This document shows positions 33,639 through 42,794 of a stretch of DNA of 64,000 nucleotides, piece after piece. This stretch comes from Akkermansiaceae bacterium UBA956 (lineage in GTDB: Bacteria; Verrucomicrobiota; Verrucomicrobiia; Verrucomicrobiales; Akkermansiaceae). The translations under genes and the position numbers were made by a program. The notes under the pieces are model-generated. The model did not search any database and had not been told where the DNA came from. It worked only from the letters and a program-made list of their open reading frames with translations. The stretch covers positions 1-64,000 of the forward strand of contig DBCO01000027.1 of NCBI GenBank assembly GCA_002293145.1, read 5' to 3'. The first letter of the stretch is position 1. Each line of letters begins with the position of its first letter.

Positions 33639-35312
33639 TTACCAAGGCAGTGGGAAGGCGCGGTTGAAGTTGAAGACGCGGTCGCGCAGGGCGTGCAGCA
33701 TGGCATTGTCCTCTGGCGTTTGCAGGGCCTCGTTGATGAAATCGGCAACTTGCACGATGTCAGCTTCTTTCATGCCGCGGGTGGTGACAGCAGGCGTGCC
33801 GATGCGGATGCCACTAGGTTTCATCGGCGTACCGGTATCGAATGGAATCGAGTTTTTGTTGACAGTGATGCCGGCTTCGTCGAGCGCGTGCGATGCCAAG
33901 GTGCCGTTGAGATTTTTGCTGCGCAGATCGACGAGCATGACGTGATTGTCGGTGCCGCCAGAGACGATGCGGAAGCCGTGCTCGGCGAGACGTGATGCCA
34001 TCGCTTGGGCGTTCTTAACGATCTGTTGCTGGTATTGTTTGAACTCAGGCTTGAGTGCCTCGCCGAAGCAAATGGCCTTGGCAGCGATGACGTGCATGAG
34101 TGGTCCACCTTGGATGCCGGGGAACACCTGAGCATCGATTTTTTTGGCAAATTCTTCTTTGCACATGATCACGCCGCCACGAGGTCCGCGAAGGGATTTG
34201 TGCGTGGTGGAGGTCACAAAGTCAGCGAAAGGCACGGGACTCGGATGCACGCCACCGGCGACGAGACCAGCGATGTGCGCCATGTCGACAAACAAGTAGG
34301 CACCGACATCGCGAGCGATTTTGCTCATGCGTTCGAAGTCGATGGTGCGGGAATATGCACTTGCACCGCAGGTGAGCAGCGCGGGCTTGGACTCGTGGGC
34401 CATTTTTTCGAGCAAATCATAGTCGATGCACTCATTTTCCTGACTGACGCCGTAATGCACTACGTCGTAGAATTTTCCGGAGAAATTCGCCTTGTGACCG
34501 TGGGTTAAGTGACCGCCGTGAGCGAGGTCCATGGTGAGAATGCGGTCACCGGGTTTGAGCACGGAGAAGTAGACGGCGGTGTTGGCTTGGGAACCAGAGT
34601 GAGCTTGCACGTTGGCGTGCTCGGCACTGAAAAGATCCTTGAGGCGGTCGATGGCCAATTGCTCGATGACGTCGACATTTTCGCAGCCACCATACCAACG
34701 GCGACCGGGATATCCTTCGGCGTATTTATTGGTGAGCAGAGAGCCTTGGGCTTCCATCACGGCGGGGGAAGCAAAGTTTTCGGAGGCGATGAGCTCGATG
34801 TTATTGCGTTGGCGTTTTGCCTCGGCGCTGATAGCGGCGTAAACGGCGGGATCGGTGACCTCGATGCGACTTCCGGAGCTGGCGGCGACGCGGCAAGTGT
34901 GGCGACCTTCGCTAAAAGCAGCTTTCAAAAAGGCCTCGGCCATGGCAACGGCAGTGGCAGCATCTACGGACTTAGCACCGAGGCACAACACGTTGGCGTT
35001 GTTATGTTCGCGGGTCGTCACGGCATCTTCCACACTGCTAACGTTGGCGGCGCGCACGCCGTGGTGACGATTGGCGGCGATTGACATGCCGACGCCTGAG
35101 GTGCAGCAGAGAATGCCGAAATCGTAGGTGCCATCAGCCACGCTGTTGCCGACGAGGTTTGCGTAGTCAGCATAGTTGACCGAGCCCTTGCCCTGCGTGC
35201 CGTAGTCACGGACCTCATAGCCATGGGCTAGCAAGGCGGCAACAACCGCATCCTTGATCTCTACACCGCCGTGATCGGCCCCGACTACTATGCGCACTTT
35301 ATTTTCGCTCAT
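33639..35312 (-). CDS. RpiB-GlyA fusion: ribose-5-phosphate isomerase B and serine hydroxymethyltransferase
   Basis: The 557-residue product joins two enzymes. Residues about 5-145 are RpiB, which interconverts ribose 5-phosphate and ribulose 5-phosphate, with VVGADHGGVEIKDAV, the active Cys in LCCTSGVGMSIAAN and NVSSVEDAVTTREHNNANVL. From about 155 the protein is GlyA, making glycine and methylene-THF from serine, with IELIASENFASPAVMEAQGS, NKYAEGYPGRRWYGGCENVD, and the PLP Lys in TSTTHKSLRGPRGG. I chose the ATG at 35312 (MSENKVRIVV). The two genes are near each other in B. subtilis (ywlF, glyA); here they are one polypeptide with a linker of about ten residues. Confidence 0.92.
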   Translation of the reverse strand: MSENKVRIVVGADHGGVEIKDAVVAALLAHGYEVRDYGTQGKGSVNYADYANLVGNSVADGTYDFGILCCTSGVGMSIAANRHHGVRAANVSSVEDAVTTREHNNANVLCLGAKSVDAATAVAMAEAFLKAAFSEGRHTCRVAASSGSRIEVTDPAVYAAISAEAKRQRNNIELIASENFASPAVMEAQGSLLTNKYAEGYPGRRWYGGCENVDVIEQLAIDRLKDLFSAEHANVQAHSGSQANTAVYFSVLKPGDRILTMDLAHGGHLTHGHKANFSGKFYDVVHYGVSQENECIDYDLLEKMAHESKPALLTCGASAYSRTIDFERMSKIARDVGAYLFVDMAHIAGLVAGGVHPSPVPFADFVTSTTHKSLRGPRGGVIMCKEEFAKKIDAQVFPGIQGGPLMHVIAAKAICFGEALKPEFKQYQQQIVKNAQAMASRLAEHGFRIVSGGTDNHVMLVDLRSKNLNGTLASHALDEAGITVNKNSIPFDTGTPMKPSGIRIGTPAVTTRGMKEADIVQVADFINEALQTPEDNAMLHALRDRVFNFNRAFPLPW

Positions 35313-35417
35313 CAGATTGATGCCACTGTGGGCGACACACCAATGCACTGGGGTCTGGGGATTTTCAACCACGAATTGCGTGCTGACGTATTATTTTTTC
35401 CGGCGACATCGCCAAAA

Positions 35418-35891
35418 TCACTCGCCGGCTTCCAAAAAACGGATGATGCCCGGAAAAGCATCCTCTAGAACCAGCGCGACTTCCTCATAGGCCTTGGCGC
35501 CCATGCCGATGGGATCAGGCACATCTCCCCCATCTTCGGCAAAATCTCCGGCGAGGTAGAACTTATGAACGAACTCGGGAAACTCATCTTCCAGCACGGC
35601 AAGATGACTGCAGGTCATGGCAAAGATGGCATCGGATTGCTCGATGAGAGCCCGTGATACCTGTTGGCTGCGAAAACTCGTAAGACTCACCCCACGTTTT
35701 TCCAAAACTGTTGCGGTGTCGCGGCTTTCCTTGCTACCCACACTCGCCGCAACTCCCGCAGAGCGCACCGTCCAGCCAAGGCGCGTGCCGAGAGCCTTGC
35801 GAAACAGACCTTCGGCCATCGGACTGCGGCAGGTGTTCCCCGTGCAAACAAACAAGATGTTTTTACCCGAATTTTTTTTTATGTCAGCCAT
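35418..35891 (-). CDS. LMW tyrosine-phosphatase family, probable protein-arginine phosphatase
   Basis: The 157-residue product has the P-loop CTGNTCRSPMAEG, with Cys16 and Arg22, and the catalytic Asp in VPDPIGM. In ordinary low-molecular-weight PTPs the fifth P-loop position is Ile (CLGNICRS); Thr there is the specificity residue of YwlE, which removes phosphate from arginine. It also lies just upstream of rpiB-glyA on the same strand (105-base gap), as ywlE lies near rpiB and glyA in B. subtilis. So it is probably the eraser for McsB at 12236. ATG 35891 chosen; longer frames upstream lack the fold. Confidence 0.85.
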   Translation of the reverse strand: MADIKKNSGKNILFVCTGNTCRSPMAEGLFRKALGTRLGWTVRSAGVAASVGSKESRDTATVLEKRGVSLTSFRSQQVSRALIEQSDAIFAMTCSHLAVLEDEFPEFVHKFYLAGDFAEDGGDVPDPIGMGAKAYEEVALVLEDAFPGIIRFLEAGE

Positions 35892-36113
35892 CTGCGCTAA
35901 GCTTATCACAGCTACCCCCTCCCCCGTCAAAACTTTCTCGCAGAATTCTTGCAAACCTATGCGCCACCATAGCAATTTATCAAACTCACTCCTTACCACT
36001 TTCTTTATAGATGATTTCCTCCAAATCGGTAACACCCTGCGTAGCGCGCGCTATCATCATCGAGGAATAATTTGCATTTACCCTTGGCATAATCCCCGCT
36101 ACTTTTTCCGCCG

Positions 36114-36779
36114 ATGCCGCCCTTGATCCAAACGACGCAACTCACCCGCACTTATCAGCTAGGAAAAAAATCCCTCACTGTGCTCCGTGAGATCAATCTG
36201 GAAATCGCCGCAGGTGAAAAAGTATTTCTTTGCGGCCCCAGTGGCGCGGGCAAGACGACACTGCTCTACACACTGGCGGGTTTGGAAACGCCGCAACAAG
36301 GCAAAGTCATCATCGATGGCACCGACCTTTACGGTCTCTCGCGGGCGGCACAATCGCGCTTCCGCAACCAACGCATTGGCTATATTTTTCAAAACTACCA
36401 TCTTCTGCCTGAGCTCACCGCGCTCGAAAATGTGATGGTGCCCGGTGCCATCAGTGGCAAAAACCACAAACAGCAAGCCATGCAGGCGCTCACCCGTGTG
36501 GGACTCGCCGAGCGTGCCGATCACTTGCCAGCCGAACTATCCGGCGGCGAGCAACAACGCGTTGCCATCGCCCGTGCCATTGTCAATGAGCCAGATATCC
36601 TCTTCGCTGATGAACCCACTGGCAATCTCGACTCGAAAAACTCCGAGGCAATCATGGAACTTCTACTAGAATTGGTCAAAGAAAAGCACACCACCCTGAT
36701 CGTCGTAACTCACGATGCCGCCCTCGCCATCCACGGTGACCGCACGCTAATGATCAAAGACGGCAGCATTCACGCGTAG
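36114..36779 (+). CDS. LolD/MacB-type ABC transporter ATPase
   Basis: The 221-residue ATPase has Walker A GPSGAGKTT, the Q-loop FQNYHLLPELTALENVMVP, the signature LSGGEQQRVAIARAI, Walker B DILFADEPTGNLD and the H-loop VVTHD. This is the LolD/MacB/FtsE branch; LolD powers extraction of lipoproteins from the inner membrane. The expected LolC/E permease is not adjacent, so the ATPase is an orphan here. It is encoded divergently from the phosphatase gene, with 222 bases between their starts. Confidence 0.82.
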   Translation: MPPLIQTTQLTRTYQLGKKSLTVLREINLEIAAGEKVFLCGPSGAGKTTLLYTLAGLETPQQGKVIIDGTDLYGLSRAAQSRFRNQRIGYIFQNYHLLPELTALENVMVPGAISGKNHKQQAMQALTRVGLAERADHLPAELSGGEQQRVAIARAIVNEPDILFADEPTGNLDSKNSEAIMELLLELVKEKHTTLIVVTHDAALAIHGDRTLMIKDGSIHA

Positions 36780-36843
36780 GTTCTATCTTTTCGCAAAAAA
36801 GTGCCTTTTCGATAAAACAACCAATGGCTGAATTGGAACCTCG

Positions 36844-38208
36844 TTACTTTTTACCAGGCAAGGGATAAATGTTGCACTCGAGGCGGGAAAATGCGTGTGG
36901 ATTGAAGGTGGCGGTGCCAAAGTGTTGGCTATAGCCTTTGATTTTGCCATCGGCAGTGATTTCTTCTAGGCGGAAAGTAACGTAGTCGCCATCGTGAAAC
37001 CACGCGCGGATGTCGCCATTTTGAAGCAGTCGCTCATCGTATTCATTCGGCGCGAGGGCGAGTTTTTTGATGCGCGACACAGGTAATTTGATTTCGTTGA
37101 ATCGCGTGGTCAGGTTGATTTCGCTATTCTCGATTTTGTGCACTTTACCGAGCAGAATATCACCGTTGCGGAGGTGAATGCGCTGCTCATCTTTTTCGGG
37201 ATCAGGGTTATTGATCGAGTTGAGATGGAGACCATTTTCCTGCTCGGGAAGAATACCATCCCACTCGCTGAGGACGATGCGCGAGATGGTGAGCGGAGTC
37301 GTGTTGCCATTAGGCTGGCTGATTTGGATGCTCTTGCCCGAGAGATAGGGCTTGTTGGTATCGTTCCATTGTTGGACCAAATCTGCATCCGAGAAAAATG
37401 CGATCAAGCCCGTGGAGGTATCGACGAAGAGGCGAAAGACCGATTTCTCCTTACTGCGCAAGGCGGGGTAGCGGGTGTAATCACCGATGAGGCCGCTGCC
37501 TTGCTGATCGCGACTGCGTTTTTGCAGATAGGTTGTGCCGGAATTGAAATTGATAGTGTAGCCATTTTGCGTTTCTTCTTCGACATCTGAGGCGGCGAAC
37601 TGCAGCTTGATATTGAGGTCATTTTTCCATTCGCCCACGAAGCTGAGGCAGTAGCGCTCGGGGATCGTTGCAAATGTTTTTGAAATCATCCCCTCGCTGC
37701 GGCGGATGTAACGATTGAGCTCCCATTCCCATGAGCTTTCGGGGAGAATCTTCCAATCGTCTTGTTTGGAAGGACCGCTGTAGATCGGCGTGGCGATATC
37801 GAAAATTTCGAGGTCTTTGACCATATTGCGATTGATGGTGAGCTGGCCTGCGAACCAGGTATTGAGAATGATGTTGTCCGCATTGACGGCGACCAATTGC
37901 CCCCGAATGATATCGCTAGGCAAATTTTCGTTTTGCTGGCGCAGATCGGGATTAAAACGAATGTGGGCGACGTGATCGATATTTTGCTGTGGTGTATCAA
38001 AAAATGGCAGCGTGATGTCTTGAACTTGTTGGAGGAAAAACTTCGCTTCATTCTGCAGCAGCGCGGATTTCCAAAAGATGTCATCGCCGCTCATCTTGAC
38101 GAGTGAGCCATTGAGCCGATCACCATTTGTGAAGTTGAGCATGGCAGTTTCTTCGGCCTTGCTGAGCAAGGTGCTGAGAGCCATGGTGAAGAGGAAAAAG
38201 AATTTCAT
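36844..38208 (-). CDS. secreted paralogue 3 of the NGD-module family
   Basis: I do not recognise a named family. The product (454 residues from ATG 38208) has a signal peptide (MKFFFLFTMALSTLLSKAEE). It carries repeated 45-residue modules of the form NGD-x-L-x-G-x(n)-V/I...L-P: LNFTNGDRLNGSLVKMSG near 35, IIRGQLVAVNADNIIL near 115, and HLRNGDILLGKVHKIENSEI near 350. A middle segment (WEWELNRYIRRSEGMISKTF) looks like a concanavalin-type sandwich. The GTG at 38238 overlaps the previous stop and is an alternative start. It is the last of a tandem of three paralogues downstream of a toroid-like lipoprotein. Confidence 0.7.
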   Translation of the reverse strand: MKFFFLFTMALSTLLSKAEETAMLNFTNGDRLNGSLVKMSGDDIFWKSALLQNEAKFFLQQVQDITLPFFDTPQQNIDHVAHIRFNPDLRQQNENLPSDIIRGQLVAVNADNIILNTWFAGQLTINRNMVKDLEIFDIATPIYSGPSKQDDWKILPESSWEWELNRYIRRSEGMISKTFATIPERYCLSFVGEWKNDLNIKLQFAASDVEEETQNGYTINFNSGTTYLQKRSRDQQGSGLIGDYTRYPALRSKEKSVFRLFVDTSTGLIAFFSDADLVQQWNDTNKPYLSGKSIQISQPNGNTTPLTISRIVLSEWDGILPEQENGLHLNSINNPDPEKDEQRIHLRNGDILLGKVHKIENSEINLTTRFNEIKLPVSRIKKLALAPNEYDERLLQNGDIRAWFHDGDYVTFRLEEITADGKIKGYSQHFGTATFNPHAFSRLECNIYPLPGKK

Positions 38209-38234
38209 AGCGCGGAGTGTGACGTGAGCAGGGT

Positions 38235-39566
38235 TCACGGATTGCGGTCGATGCGGTCAATGATGCTAGTGGAGATCTCGATAGGGCCGAGCAGAGGATG
38301 TTGCACGTTGAGGTTACCATTTCCGATGGCAAATTGATCGACATGGAGTAGGCCGGCTCCACGAAATTTGATTTTGTATTTCGTGGATTTCCCCTCGGCC
38401 GATTTGCCTGAGAAATAAACCACGGCGATCTTCGAGAGAGGAATGGGACGAGGATTCGGGTCGTGGGGATTTTCAAATAGCAAATTGGGGGAAGGGCCTG
38501 CGCTGATGCTGGCGATGACCCCGGATGAACGGTTCGACTCGATATCAAACAGTAAATCGGTCTTGGTATCCGTGCGTTTTTCAAGTCGCGCTTCCGCAGT
38601 AGCCGCGCCCCAAGAACTCAAGGTGATTTCCTGAATCATCTGGATATCCTCATCGCCAGTGGTGCAGGTAAAATGAACAAATTTCCCCTGAGGCAGCTCA
38701 CCTGTTTCAATCGGATCCGTGATGTTGTTTCGGTATTTTTTACCATTGAGGACCAATTGCAGTAGTCGATTGGTGCGATCAACAAAAATCTCAACCTTTA
38801 CCTCGTTGTCCTCGAATTTATCGGGAGTGAGTTGGCTTTCGCTCGCAAGGGTCGTGTATTTTCCTGCAGTCGCCATACGCTTGAGCTCGATACCACTGCT
38901 GCCGAGTTGGAAAAGGTAGGCGTTTTGCCGAGAATTGGTATCGGCTGAGGAACCACCGATGCGACACTGGATGCCAGCATTGCCCGTCCATGAGACCGTG
39001 AAGCCAAGGATGTAGCGATCAGGCAGCGCGGCGAATTCGCGATGCACACTGCCCCAAGATTTTGAGACCAGACTGTTATCATCGGCATCAAAACGCCAAC
39101 CGTTGGACAGTGTCCACTCTTGGTTGTTGGGGCCGCTGTAGATGACCTCGTTTTCTGCCGTGTCGAAATGCAGGGAATCAATGTTCTCACGTGCGACCTT
39201 GAGTGAACCACTCCAGATGGTGTCAAAGCGCAATTCACCATTCTCCAGGATGGGTGAGGTGATGGGCATGACGTCACCGGCTTTGAGATAAAGAAGGTTT
39301 TTTGCGGCAACGGGAGCACGGGTGATGGAATCAAAGGTGATCGACTCGATGCTTTCGGCTTGAAGTTCGAGCGGATCAGGCGAGAGCGCTGTGCGCATAG
39401 TAAGCGTTTGATTTTCTCGCAGCGTAGCGATCTCACCAGTGAGCTTCGTTTGATCCTTGAATGTGACTTGATCCGCGGCGCTCAGGGAGCAGCATGCTGC
39501 CGGAAGAACGATTCGCAGAAAAGTGAGCCGAGTGAGCATGCGGAAGGAGTAAAGGGAGTGGTTCAT
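38235..39566 (-). CDS. secreted paralogue 2 of the NGD-module family
   Basis: The 443-residue product has an N-terminal export signal (LTRLTFLRIVLPAACCSLSA) and the same module design as its neighbours: FKDQTKLTGEIATLRENQTL at about 35, VMPITSPILENGELRFDT, and a C-terminal IPLSKIAVVYFSGK. The middle domain (GWRFDADDNSLVSKSWGSV, then FTVSWTGNAGIQCRIGGSS) resembles a LamG/concanavalin fold. The start at 39566 overlaps the stop of paralogue 1 (ATGA); the ATG at 39539 better fits the signal peptide. No enzyme motif is seen. Confidence 0.7.
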   Translation of the reverse strand: MNHSLYSFRMLTRLTFLRIVLPAACCSLSAADQVTFKDQTKLTGEIATLRENQTLTMRTALSPDPLELQAESIESITFDSITRAPVAAKNLLYLKAGDVMPITSPILENGELRFDTIWSGSLKVARENIDSLHFDTAENEVIYSGPNNQEWTLSNGWRFDADDNSLVSKSWGSVHREFAALPDRYILGFTVSWTGNAGIQCRIGGSSADTNSRQNAYLFQLGSSGIELKRMATAGKYTTLASESQLTPDKFEDNEVKVEIFVDRTNRLLQLVLNGKKYRNNITDPIETGELPQGKFVHFTCTTGDEDIQMIQEITLSSWGAATAEARLEKRTDTKTDLLFDIESNRSSGVIASISAGPSPNLLFENPHDPNPRPIPLSKIAVVYFSGKSAEGKSTKYKIKFRGAGLLHVDQFAIGNGNLNVQHPLLGPIEISTSIIDRIDRNP

Positions 39567-41266
39567 TGTTTCGGCATTTCGGCATTGTCGGCTTGCTCAT
39601 CCATGACTTCGAGAAACGGGCTGTCGTCGTTGAATTCCAAGGCGATGGCGAGCTCGAGGCGGATCGAAAGATTTTTCGCGGTGGGGTGGTTGATTTCGAG
39701 TAGCTTGTCGGTGGACTTCATCGGCATGCCCGAGATTTTGCCCACAGGATAAAAGCGAGCGGTGACGGTGCCAGCGACAGGCTCCTCGGAGGATTCACTG
39801 GATTTCTTGGCGAAAACGATCTCTGCGATGTCGGCGAGGGGGATTTCGAGATCGCTGAGGGTGGATTTGAGATAAGCGATGCCGTTCTCGATGCGGGTAA
39901 TTTTTCCTGAATAGCGATCTGTGCCATTGGCTAGCATAACGATATCGCGCTCCTCGTGGGTCATGCTGTAGGCGGAGTCCTGAATACCGTTCCACTCGGC
40001 GATCACGACATCGCTAAGGCGCATCGGAGAGTTACTATTTTGGCATTGAATGGCAAATCCATTGCCAAGCGGAGCCTGTTGCCGCGTGGCGGGATCTTCA
40101 GCCTCATCATTGGTGTCATCGAGCAACTCAACTTGCTCCCATTGCGCGGCGTATTTGCCATCGATGAACAGCATAATCAGCCCTTTGCTGCGATCGCTAC
40201 GAATCTCGATGGTCGCTTCTCCGGTATCAGGCAACTGAACATTGGACTGACCGCGGGTGAGAGGTTGGCTAAAGGGATTGCCGTCTGCATCATAACCACA
40301 GCGTGAGAGAGAGAAATACGTTTGGTAGAGGTTGAGCACGAGTGCGTTGCCAAAGCTCGCAGCTTGAGTTTGTGAGCTATTATTGAAAATTTGAATACCT
40401 GCATTTTGCGGCTTAGCGGCATTTTTTTTATTCTCATCTTTTTCATCAGCTGCGGGTGGCTTGGCGAAGTCGGCATGGAAGGCGATATTAGCGCTGAGTC
40501 GATCGCGCCATGCGAGGCGGAAGCGCAGGAGTGTGGTCTCAGCCATGCAATCCTTGAGCGTCAGTGGATCAAGCCCTTTGAGGTGATACCATGCGCTGCC
40601 GAGATGCTTCCAGGAGGGGTCGGGTTTCTCCTCAACCTTTTTCTTTTCATCTTTCTTTACATCTTTTTGGGGGGCATCTGCGTCCGCTCCTTTTACCTGC
40701 ACTTTAGCGCCTTGAAGCAGTTGTTGCAATTGAGCGGGAGCAATGTTGCCGCCGCCGCCAAGCACGCGGACTTCGCCCCCCGCTTGATTGCTGCGGTTGT
40801 TACTGCCTTTGTAGTTGGTGACTTCCCATTGATCAGGCGAAAATGGGCCGACATAGAGCAATTTCCCGCCGAAGGGATTGGGGCAAATAGCGGCGACCGC
40901 CGAGCTGGGCAGGCTAATATTGCCGACGGTCTCACTCTCGATCTGCACGTTTTTTTCATCGAGGGCTACGACATTCCCGGGAATTTGATCACCGTTGTTG
41001 AGGGCAATGTAGGCGAAGTCAGAGGGATTCTGCTGAGGCGCATGGTTTTGCAGAATGATGTGGCGGATGTGCTCCGTCTTGAGAGTCATCGCCTGAGCGA
41101 GATCATCGCGTTTCCATGTGATGGCATGATTTTCGGAGATGCCGAGGAACGAGCCATGAAGTTGATCGCCGTTTGAGAAGCGAAGGAGGTCAGTTGATTG
41201 CGCCGAGGCGATCGAGGCAAGGCTAATGGTGACGATCAGGCCACAACGGATGAGGAAAGTGCGCAT
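39563..41266 (-). CDS. secreted paralogue 1 of the NGD-module family
   Basis: Largest of the three paralogues (567 residues), with a signal peptide (MRTFLIRCGLIVTISLASIASAQ). Modules are clear at LLRFSNGDQLHGSFLGISEN (about 26), YIALNNGDQIPGNVVALDEK (about 85) and LANGTDRYSGKITRIENG (about 450). A Lys/Glu/Asp-rich linker (VKKDEKKKVEEKPD) splits the central domain from the first modules. The central domain contains IEIRSDRSKGLIMLFIDGKY, like a LamG sheet. The C-terminal module has LSDLEIPLADIAEIVFAKKS. It starts 16 bases after the toroid lipoprotein and overlaps paralogue 2. Function unknown. Confidence 0.7.
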   Translation of the reverse strand: MRTFLIRCGLIVTISLASIASAQSTDLLRFSNGDQLHGSFLGISENHAITWKRDDLAQAMTLKTEHIRHIILQNHAPQQNPSDFAYIALNNGDQIPGNVVALDEKNVQIESETVGNISLPSSAVAAICPNPFGGKLLYVGPFSPDQWEVTNYKGSNNRSNQAGGEVRVLGGGGNIAPAQLQQLLQGAKVQVKGADADAPQKDVKKDEKKKVEEKPDPSWKHLGSAWYHLKGLDPLTLKDCMAETTLLRFRLAWRDRLSANIAFHADFAKPPAADEKDENKKNAAKPQNAGIQIFNNSSQTQAASFGNALVLNLYQTYFSLSRCGYDADGNPFSQPLTRGQSNVQLPDTGEATIEIRSDRSKGLIMLFIDGKYAAQWEQVELLDDTNDEAEDPATRQQAPLGNGFAIQCQNSNSPMRLSDVVIAEWNGIQDSAYSMTHEERDIVMLANGTDRYSGKITRIENGIAYLKSTLSDLEIPLADIAEIVFAKKSSESSEEPVAGTVTARFYPVGKISGMPMKSTDKLLEINHPTAKNLSIRLELAIALEFNDDSPFLEVMDEQADNAEMPKQ

Positions 41267-41282
41267 GTGAGGAGAGATTGGA

Positions 41283-42260
41283 TTATTTTTCGTAAATCGG
41301 CAGAAAGCGATAATTCAGGGCGAGCGAGAGCAGAGCGCCCGCGGTGTTGAAGGAGTATCCCATGCGACCAGGCCACGAGCCATCGGGGGATTGAGTCGTA
41401 GCCATGAGCTTGATGTTTTTGATATTCCATTCCTGCCAGGCTTTTTCATCGGCATGAAAGAGAGCTTGGGACATGTAATACTCGAAGTAAAATGGGTATG
41501 TAGGCTCGCGGTAATTGATATGATCCTTGAGGTAGGAAAGACTTGCAGCAAAACCTTTGCCATCGCGCTTTTTGGCGAGAGATTGACAAAGAAGACCGAT
41601 GGCTGTGAGCGTGGGGCGACCGCCACCTGCTGAGGTGTAGCCATAGCTGCCATCCGAGCTACGGCAGCGCTCCATGTAGGCGAGAGAATTTTTGAAGGCT
41701 TCATCAGGAACGGGTATTCCGGCATTCCTAGCGGCATAGAGCGCGACGATTTGGCAACCGGAAACAGTGGTGTCAGCGTCGTTGGCATCAGGGGTGTAGC
41801 GCCAGGCTTTAAATCGGCTGCGTTTTTGAGAGGAGAGGATCAAGTCGACGGCTTTTTTCAGCGCTGGAGCGACTTGGGGATTATCGAGCATGCCATAGGC
41901 TTCGGCGAGCGCGAGAGTGGCAAAACCATGGCTGTACATGCTGGTGCCGATGTAGCCGTTGGTGGAGTTTTGCTGGGCGATAATGAAGTTGATGCCAAGA
42001 TTGATATTCTTGGCGTAGGGGCCGTGGTTCGGATCCTCCCCATGAGCAAGAAATGCGATGGTGGCAAGACCGACGACGCCTGGCTCATTGCCCTGAGAGT
42101 CATCCCAGCAGCCTTCGGCAGTCTGTTTGGTGGCGAGATAGCGCAAGCCGCGCTCAAACATCTGCTCAACCTGCGCCGGCACAGAGTCATCCTGCCGGCG
42201 CGGGAGATCTTGGGCGCAAGCTGAAATGATTAGAAGCAGGGAAAGCAGGAAATTTCTCAT
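41283..42260 (-). CDS. prenyltransferase/squalene-cyclase-like toroid lipoprotein
   Basis: The 325-residue product has a lipoprotein signal (SLLLIISAC, lipobox I-S-A-C) and an alpha/alpha-toroid built from repeats such as EGCWDDSQGNEPGVVGLATI, STNGYIGTSMYSHGFATLAL and SDGSYGYTSAGGGRPTLTAI, the QW-like GxW/GxY repeats of terpene cyclases and prenyltransferase-type proteins. The catalytic DXDD is absent, so an enzymatic cyclase role is unlikely; a protein- or glycan-binding toroid on the cell surface is inferred. It is the first gene of the tandem of secreted paralogues. Confidence 0.82.
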   Translation of the reverse strand: MRNFLLSLLLIISACAQDLPRRQDDSVPAQVEQMFERGLRYLATKQTAEGCWDDSQGNEPGVVGLATIAFLAHGEDPNHGPYAKNINLGINFIIAQQNSTNGYIGTSMYSHGFATLALAEAYGMLDNPQVAPALKKAVDLILSSQKRSRFKAWRYTPDANDADTTVSGCQIVALYAARNAGIPVPDEAFKNSLAYMERCRSSDGSYGYTSAGGGRPTLTAIGLLCQSLAKKRDGKGFAASLSYLKDHINYREPTYPFYFEYYMSQALFHADEKAWQEWNIKNIKLMATTQSPDGSWPGRMGYSFNTAGALLSLALNYRFLPIYEK

Positions 42261-42384
42261 GGTCGGCGGAATTTCACGCAGCACGGGGCAAGCAATGTGT
42301 GATCATTGTGCAACGAAAAGAGGCAGAATGCAAACAGGAATGGAGGAAAATGAACAAATATAGCGGTTTTTTCTGTAGGCGGAC

Positions 42385-42783
42385 TCACGCATCAGACTGG
42401 GGCATTTCCGCTTGATTGCGCATAAAATCGGCAATTTGGAAAAAAAATGTTTCAAGCCACTCGCGCACAGGTCCGCTGACGCCAGTTTCCTCCATGGCAG
42501 CGCTCATTAGGGAGACCCAGCGATCACGAGCGGCGATGTCGATGCGGAACGGTCCATGCCGCATACGCAGCCGAGGATGACCGCGCTTGAGAATGTAGGT
42601 GGGATCTTGGGCAAGGCGGAACCAGAGGAACTCTCGCAAGCGTTCTTCGGAGCCCTCCCAATCATCATCAGGGTACATCGGGCCGATAAGGTCGTCACTT
42701 TTCACGCGCCGATAAAAGGCTGATACCATGCGGGCGATACCATCCTTGCCGATGGTTGCTACAACTTCTTGTTCATTACTCAT
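42385..42783 (-). CDS. group II truncated hemoglobin
   Basis: 132-residue globin of the truncated family. It shows the group II pattern: an early region with ARMVSAFYRRV, the EERLREFLWFRLAQDP segment, and GHPRLRMRHGPFRID containing the proximal His. It may bind O2 or NO, or protect against nitrosative stress. The ATG at 42783 is chosen because the upstream frame overlaps the PilT gene; the two genes overlap only if the start at 42798 is used. It lies directly downstream of two PilT-like ATPases on the same strand. Confidence 0.88.
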   Translation of the reverse strand: MSNEQEVVATIGKDGIARMVSAFYRRVKSDDLIGPMYPDDDWEGSEERLREFLWFRLAQDPTYILKRGHPRLRMRHGPFRIDIAARDRWVSLMSAAMEETGVSGPVREWLETFFFQIADFMRNQAEMPQSDA

Positions 42784-42794
42784 GGCGAAAAGGC

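Noticed and set aside
34005..35084. Two plus-strand open frames over the rpiB-glyA gene
   Set aside because: Both are antisense; the minus strand carries active-site motifs of both enzymes.
40391..41176. Plus-strand open frame of 261 codons antisense to paralogue 1
   Set aside because: The opposite frame has a signal peptide and module repeats; the plus-strand text is Leu/Phe-rich shadow coding.
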